This document shows, piece by piece, positions 59,842 through 64,000 of a DNA stretch of 64,000 nucleotides. Position 1 is the stretch's first letter, and every line of letters starts with the position of its first letter. This DNA is from Thermus antranikianii DSM 12462. Lineage in GTDB: Bacteria > Deinococcota > Deinococci > Deinococcales > Thermaceae. The notes under the pieces are model-generated. The model searched no databases, was not told the DNA's origin, and saw only the letters and a program-made list of their open reading frames with translations. The stretch spans positions 1 through 64,000 of the forward strand of contig NZ_AUIW01000011.1 of the NCBI RefSeq assembly GCF_000423905.1, read 5' to 3'. The translations under genes and the position numbers were made by a program.

Positions 59842-61347
59842 ATGAGAAAAGGTCTTTTGGTCCTCGCCTTGTTGGCGTTGGCCCCTGCTTCCGCCCAGCG
59901 CTTGGTGGTGGCTCAGGGCACCGACCCCATAACCTTGGACGCCCCTTTGGCCCAGGACTCCCCCTCAGCCACCGTGGTCACCCACATCAGCGAGACCCTG
60001 TTTGAGCTCACCCCTGAGGGCCGGATTGTACCCCTTCTAGCAGAAGGACACAGCTTCGCCGACGGAGGACGCACCTTGGTGATCCGCCTTAAGCGGGGCA
60101 TCACCTTCCACGACGGCACCCCGTTCAACGCCGAGGCGGTGAAGTTCAACCTGGAGCGCTTCGTTTCCCGGGAGCTAGCCAGCCCCTTCGCCTTCCTGCT
60201 CTCCGAGCTGGAACGGGTAGAGGTGGTGGACACCTACACCGTCCGCCTCCGCCTTAAAAACCCCTTTGCCCCCATCCTGGCCCACCTAACCCATAGCTCC
60301 ACTGCCATGCAAAGTCCCGCGGCCATCCAACGCCTAGGGGCCCAGTATCGGGACAACCCCGTGGGTACGGGTCCCTACCGCTTCCAGGCCTGGCAGAAGG
60401 GGCAGTTCGTGGACCTGGTACGTAACGAAAACTACTGGGGAGAAAAGCCTCCCATTCCTCAGGTACGCTTCATCCCCGTACCCGAGGGTACCACCCGGGT
60501 GGCCTTGGTGGAAACGGGCCAAGCCCATGTGGCGGTACGCATTCCGCCCCAGGACATCGCCCGCCTCCAGGCCAACCGGGCCATCGAGGTGGTGCGCACG
60601 CCAAGCCTACGCACCATCTACATCTACTTCAACACCCAGCGTCCCCCCTTCAACGACGCCCGGGTGCGCCAGGCTCTAAACTATGCGGTGAACAAGGAGG
60701 AGATCCTCCAGTTCGTCCTAGGCGGGATTGGCCGGATATCCGACGCCCCCATTGCCCCCGGCATCTTCGGTTATGCCCCTGTGGGCCGCTATGAGTACAA
60801 CCCCCAGCGGGCCCAGGAGCTTCTGCGCCAAGCAGGGATCACCCTGCCCCTCAGGGTCACCCTCCATTGCCCCACGGGGCGCTACTTCCAGGACATCCAG
60901 GTGTGTGAGGCCATCCAAGGACAGCTCAGGCGGGTAGGAGTGGAAGCCTCCATCCAAACCCTGGAGTGGGGAGCCTACCTCCAGGAAACCCAGCGCCCCC
61001 TAAGGGAAAACCGCATCCAGATGGCCATGCTGGGCTGGGGTACGGTAACGGGGGATGCGGATTATGGGCTTTACCCCCTCTTCCACTCTAGTCAATGGGC
61101 CCCCGGTTTCAACCGCGCCTTCTACCGGAACCCAAGGGTGGACCAGCTCCTGGCCCAAGCCCGCATCTCCACCCTTCCCCAGGGAAGGCAACAGCTCTAC
61201 CGGGAAGCCATGACCCAGATCTGGCAGGATGCTCCCTGGCTCTTCCTCCACTCCGAGCTCCAGGTCACGGCCATCCGGCAGGAGGTCCAGGGCTTCATCG
61301 TCCACCCCACGGAGCGTTACCTGGCGTACAAGGCCCGGTTCCGCTGA
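59842..61347 (+). CDS. Peptide/dipeptide ABC substrate-binding protein (family 5)
   Basis: 501-residue receptor with a Sec signal peptide (MRKGLLVLALLALAPASAQ) and no lipobox, so it is soluble in the periplasm unless held otherwise. SBP family 5 motifs: LVVAQGTDPITLDAPLAQD, GRTLVIRLKRGITFHDGTPFNAEAVKFNLERF, NPVGTGPYRFQAWQKGQFVDLVRNENYWG and RVRQALNYAVNKEEI. Family members bind peptides, glutathione, nickel or haem; the ligand is not clear from sequence. A hairpin separates it from the permease gene. Confidence 0.9.
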   Translation: MRKGLLVLALLALAPASAQRLVVAQGTDPITLDAPLAQDSPSATVVTHISETLFELTPEGRIVPLLAEGHSFADGGRTLVIRLKRGITFHDGTPFNAEAVKFNLERFVSRELASPFAFLLSELERVEVVDTYTVRLRLKNPFAPILAHLTHSSTAMQSPAAIQRLGAQYRDNPVGTGPYRFQAWQKGQFVDLVRNENYWGEKPPIPQVRFIPVPEGTTRVALVETGQAHVAVRIPPQDIARLQANRAIEVVRTPSLRTIYIYFNTQRPPFNDARVRQALNYAVNKEEILQFVLGGIGRISDAPIAPGIFGYAPVGRYEYNPQRAQELLRQAGITLPLRVTLHCPTGRYFQDIQVCEAIQGQLRRVGVEASIQTLEWGAYLQETQRPLRENRIQMAMLGWGTVTGDADYGLYPLFHSSQWAPGFNRAFYRNPRVDQLLAQARISTLPQGRQQLYREAMTQIWQDAPWLFLHSELQVTAIRQEVQGFIVHPTERYLAYKARFR

Positions 61348-61365
61348 GGAAACCCCAAGACCCTA

Positions 61366-61394
61366 CCCCGTGGGGCCCTCCCCACGGGGCCTTA
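61366..61394 (+). terminator. Hairpin between binding protein and permease genes of the dipeptide operon
   Basis: Arms CCCCGTGGGG (61366-61375) and CCCCACGGGG (61380-61389), 4-base loop, followed by CCTTATT. Partial terminator or stabiliser, as in the TAXI and Liv operons. Confidence 0.7.
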
Positions 61395-61404
61395 TTGAGG
61401 CGAA

Positions 61405-62325
61405 ATGGTAACCTACGCCCTAAGGCGCCTTCTCATTGCTATCCCTACCCTCTTCGGAGTGGTTCTTCTGGTCTTCCTCATGGTGCGCCTGGCCCCAGGG
61501 GACCCAGCGGTGCTCTTGGCAGGGGAGTTCGCCACCCCTGAAACCCTGGAGGCAATCCGGGCCCGTTATGGCCTGGACCGCCCGCTTCCCGAACAGTTCC
61601 TCATTTACCTGGAAGCCCTCCTCCGAGGGGACCTTGGGGAATCCGCCCGAAGCCGCCGGCCCGTCCTTGAAGAGCTCCAAACCTACTTCCCCAACACGGT
61701 GGAGCTGGCTAGCGCCGCCATCCTGGTGGCCCTTCTCACCGGCATTCCCCTGGGCATCCTGGCTGCCCTCAGACCGGGAAGCGGGTTGGACCTCGGGGTC
61801 ATGATCCTGGCCCTCATCGGGGTCTCCATGCCCGTCTTCTGGTTCGGCCTCCTGGCCATCCTCATCTTCTCCGTGGAGCTGGGCTGGTTTCCCGTGGCGG
61901 GGAAAGGCACCTTGGCCCACCTGGTCCTTCCCGCCATTACCCTGGGAGTGAACGCCACCGCCCTCCTGGCCCGCATGACCCGGGGAGCCCTCCTCGAGGT
62001 CCTCTCCCAGGACTACATCCGCACCGCCCGGGCCAAGGGCCTGGCCGAACGGGTGGTCATCTTTAAGCATGCGCTACGCAACGCCTTAATTCCCGTGGTC
62101 ACCGTGGCCGGGCTAGAGTTCGGAAGCCTCTTGGCAGGAGCGGTGATCACGGAAACCATCTTCGCCTGGCCGGGCCTTGGACAGCTTTTGGTGGGCTCCA
62201 TCCTTGCCCGGGACTACCCTGTGGTGCAGGGAGCCGTGCTTCTCGTGGCCACCACCTTCATCCTGGTAAACCTACTGGTGGACCTGCTTTACGCCTGGAT
62301 CGACCCACGGGTGCGCTATGACTAG
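61405..62325 (+). CDS. Dipeptide ABC permease DppB-like
   Basis: 306 residues, six membrane helices. N-terminal MVTYALRRLLIAIPTLFGVVLLVFLMVRLAPGDPA is the DppB/OppB signature; the ATPase-coupling EAA-like segment is DYIRTARAKGLAERVVIFKHALRNALIPVV. Ends with an 8-base overlap to the next permease gene. Confidence 0.93.
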   Translation: MVTYALRRLLIAIPTLFGVVLLVFLMVRLAPGDPAVLLAGEFATPETLEAIRARYGLDRPLPEQFLIYLEALLRGDLGESARSRRPVLEELQTYFPNTVELASAAILVALLTGIPLGILAALRPGSGLDLGVMILALIGVSMPVFWFGLLAILIFSVELGWFPVAGKGTLAHLVLPAITLGVNATALLARMTRGALLEVLSQDYIRTARAKGLAERVVIFKHALRNALIPVVTVAGLEFGSLLAGAVITETIFAWPGLGQLLVGSILARDYPVVQGAVLLVATTFILVNLLVDLLYAWIDPRVRYD

Positions 62326-63337
62326 ACCCTGGCGACGCTTTAAGAGGAGCCGTCTAGCCCAGGCTGGGCTTCTCCTCCTAAGCCTTTACCTCTTGGGAGC
62401 CCTCCTTGCCCCCTTCCTCGCCCCCTACTCTCCCTACACCCAGGATCTCCGTTCCACCTACGTGCCCCCTCTGGCAGGGATAAGCCTTAGAGGACCCAAG
62501 GGGGAGCTGGGGCTATACGTAAGCCCCGTTTACCGTCACCCCCTAGAAGGAATTCAGGTAAACTGGCAGGAAAAGTACCCCCTGCGCCTTCTGGTCAGGG
62601 GAGAAGAGTGGCGCTGGTTGGGTTTTTCCGGAAACCTCCACCTCTTTGGGGTGGAAGGCCCTGTCCGTTTCTACCTCCTCGGTACCGACGAGCAGGGACG
62701 GGACCTCTTCTCCCGCATCCTCTACGGGATACCCATCTCCCTTACCATCGGCCTGGTGGCCGTAGGGATCGGCCTGCTCCTGGGCGTGCCCCTAGGAGCC
62801 CTCTCCGCCTACCTGGGGGGGCGGGTAGACCTTCTGGTCCAACGGCTGGTAGACGTGATGCTGGCCTTCCCTGGAATTCTCCTGGCCATCGTCCTGGTGG
62901 CCATCCTGGGACCAGGGCTGGGCAACGCCATGATCGCAGTAGGTATCGCCGCGGTTCCTATCTACGCGCGCCTGATCCGGGGAGTGGTTCTCTCCCTCAA
63001 GGCCCTGGACTATGTGGAAGCGGCCAGGGCACTGGGAGCCAGCGACACACGCATCCTCCTCCGCCATATCCTCCCCAACGCCTTAGGCCCCATCCTGATC
63101 CAGTCCAGCCTACAAATGGCCATCGCCATCCTCTTCGCCGCCGGGCTGGGCTTTTTGGGCCTCGGTGCTAGGCCCCCTGAACCCGAGTGGGGACTGATGC
63201 TGGCCCGGGGAAGGGAGTACCTGGCTGTGGCCCCCCATGTGGCCACCTTTCCGGGGTTAGCCATCGTAGGGCTAGTCCTAGCCTTCAACCTGTTAGGGGA
63301 CGCTCTCAGGGACGCCCTGGACCCGAGAAGCCGCTAA
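62318..63337 (+). CDS. Dipeptide ABC permease DppC-like
   Basis: 339 residues. The N-terminal helix is followed by a periplasmic insert of about 100 residues (YTQDLRSTYVPPLAG to GVEGPVRFYLLGTDEQGRDLFSR), longer than in E. coli DppC. The coupling segment is DYVEAARALGASDTRILLRHILPNALGPIL. No DppD/DppF ATPase genes follow, so the permease must use ATPases encoded elsewhere, as often in Thermus. Confidence 0.93.
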   Translation: MTRPWRRFKRSRLAQAGLLLLSLYLLGALLAPFLAPYSPYTQDLRSTYVPPLAGISLRGPKGELGLYVSPVYRHPLEGIQVNWQEKYPLRLLVRGEEWRWLGFSGNLHLFGVEGPVRFYLLGTDEQGRDLFSRILYGIPISLTIGLVAVGIGLLLGVPLGALSAYLGGRVDLLVQRLVDVMLAFPGILLAIVLVAILGPGLGNAMIAVGIAAVPIYARLIRGVVLSLKALDYVEAARALGASDTRILLRHILPNALGPILIQSSLQMAIAILFAAGLGFLGLGARPPEPEWGLMLARGREYLAVAPHVATFPGLAIVGLVLAFNLLGDALRDALDPRSR

Positions 63338-63379
63338 AGGCTAAAGGCGGCCTTAAGAAGGTGGCAAGCCCCAAAGGGG

Positions 63380-63385
63380 TATCAT
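63380..63385 (+). promoter_or_regulatory. -10 box of a leaderless promoter at the right edge
   Basis: TATCAT 6 bases before the ATG at 63392. No clear -35. Confidence 0.4.
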
Positions 63386-63391
63386 GGGACC

Positions 63392-64000
63392 ATGGGGAAA
63401 GGCCTTCTCCTTCTCCTTCTCCTCTTTTTGCCCCTCCTTAGCGCCTGCGAGCTTTTGGAAGGCACGGGCTACCGGGTGGCCGAGGCCCAGCTCCTCTTCC
63501 CCGAGGCCACGGAGCGCTGGACCTACTTCTACGGGGAGCCCCGGGAGGTCCGGCTCGGCACCCAGGTCCTCCGCCTGGAAAAAGGAGGTGGGGAAAGCCT
63601 CTGGGCGGTGCCGGGAGGCCTTTGGGTGGGAGGGAGGCCAGTACTCAGGGAGGTGGGGCCCGCCCTCCGCCCCCTGGCTGAGGCGGTGCGGGGAATCCAG
63701 GGAAGCCTCCTCGAGGTCCGGGCCCAGGCCAACCTCCGCGCCACCTGGTTTTACGACGGGGTGGGCTGGGTCCGGCTTACGGGGAGCCTGAGGGAAGGGG
63801 AAAACCGGAGCCTGATCCAGCCCGCCCAGTACCAGACCCCGGACCTCTACGCCTTTACCGGGGCGGAGACCCAGGTTCTCCTCAGGGAGATCCTGGCCCG
63901 GCGGGGGGGAAGGCAGGTGGTGGTCTTCGAGCTTTCCGAACCCGTCTTAAGGCCCCTGGCCCTTGACCCCATTCCCGATGGTTACCGGGTGGGGGCCCTG
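63392..64000 (+). CDS. Predicted lipoprotein of unknown function, cut by the window edge
   Basis: At least 203 residues; the frame is open to the last base. MGKGLLLLLLLFLPLLSACELLEG is a lipoprotein signal peptide with lipobox LSAC, so the mature protein is attached to a membrane through its cysteine. The following sequence is rich in short beta-prone segments (RLGTQVLRLEKGGGESLWAVPGG, QANLRATWFYDGVGWVRLTGSL). I do not recognise the family. It starts 54 bases after the dppC-like gene and has its own -10 box. Confidence 0.7.
   Translation, partial: MGKGLLLLLLLFLPLLSACELLEGTGYRVAEAQLLFPEATERWTYFYGEPREVRLGTQVLRLEKGGGESLWAVPGGLWVGGRPVLREVGPALRPLAEAVRGIQGSLLEVRAQANLRATWFYDGVGWVRLTGSLREGENRSLIQPAQYQTPDLYAFTGAETQVLLREILARRGGRQVVVFELSEPVLRPLALDPIPDGYRVGAL

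Overview
The window is chromosomal DNA of a Thermus species. It is very GC-rich and densely packed with many stop/start overlaps. MutS has the 811-residue layout of Thermus aquaticus MutS, FtsY is short (304 residues), and most first genes of transcription units appear to be leaderless, with a TANNNT -10 box only 5-8 bases before the start codon, as is common in Deinococcus-Thermus. I cannot name the species.

Layout. 1-321: 3' part of an ISAs1-type transposase, then ftsY. 1318-7512: a three-gene cassette on its own leaderless promoter, encoding a large Type IIG-like adenine methyltransferase, a NurA nuclease and a HerA-type ATPase. This is the main candidate for an unusual restriction/defence or DNA-processing system. 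7564-20780: mostly housekeeping and salvage genes (dsbB, uvrD, a sugar-phosphomutase-like protein, MBL and HD hydrolases, enoyl-CoA hydratase, purine nucleoside phosphorylase, an orphan ABC ATPase, a CRP homologue, ComB-like phosphatase, ADP-ribosylglycohydrolase, M20 peptidase, an HspR-like MerR regulator and an IclR regulator). 20788-27450: a glycolate/glyoxylate operon (malate synthase, GlcD, GlcE, GlcF, glycerate 2-kinase) transcribed divergently from the IclR gene, with a palindrome placed symmetrically between the two promoters. 27455-28317: an MNT/HEPN pair and a duplicated remnant of its start, now sitting as a 27-codon leader before hemW. 29410-35267: a small conserved protein, a radical SAM protein, and an operon of APH-like kinase, upp, WecA-like transferase, Uma2 nuclease and UDP-GlcNAc 2-epimerase.

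35242-43464: an MFS exporter under a TetR-type operator, a site-2 protease with CBS domains, a TRAP-TAXI importer with two receptors around one fused permease plus DUF1850, and an HtrA protease. 43511-48794: purU, a frameshifted rraA pseudogene, mutL and mutS. 48946-51383: a sulfite dehydrogenase, dihaem cytochrome c and MOSC operon. Then a 5'-nucleotidase, glnA, a complete branched-chain amino acid ABC operon, a dipeptide ABC operon without ATPases, and a lipoprotein cut by the right edge.

Three importers (TAXI, Liv, Dpp) share one design: a strong hairpin directly after the binding-protein gene and before the permease gene. This would allow more receptor than permease from one promoter. No tRNA, rRNA or CRISPR array was seen, and apart from the rraA remnant no stretch over 300 bases lacks a gene.
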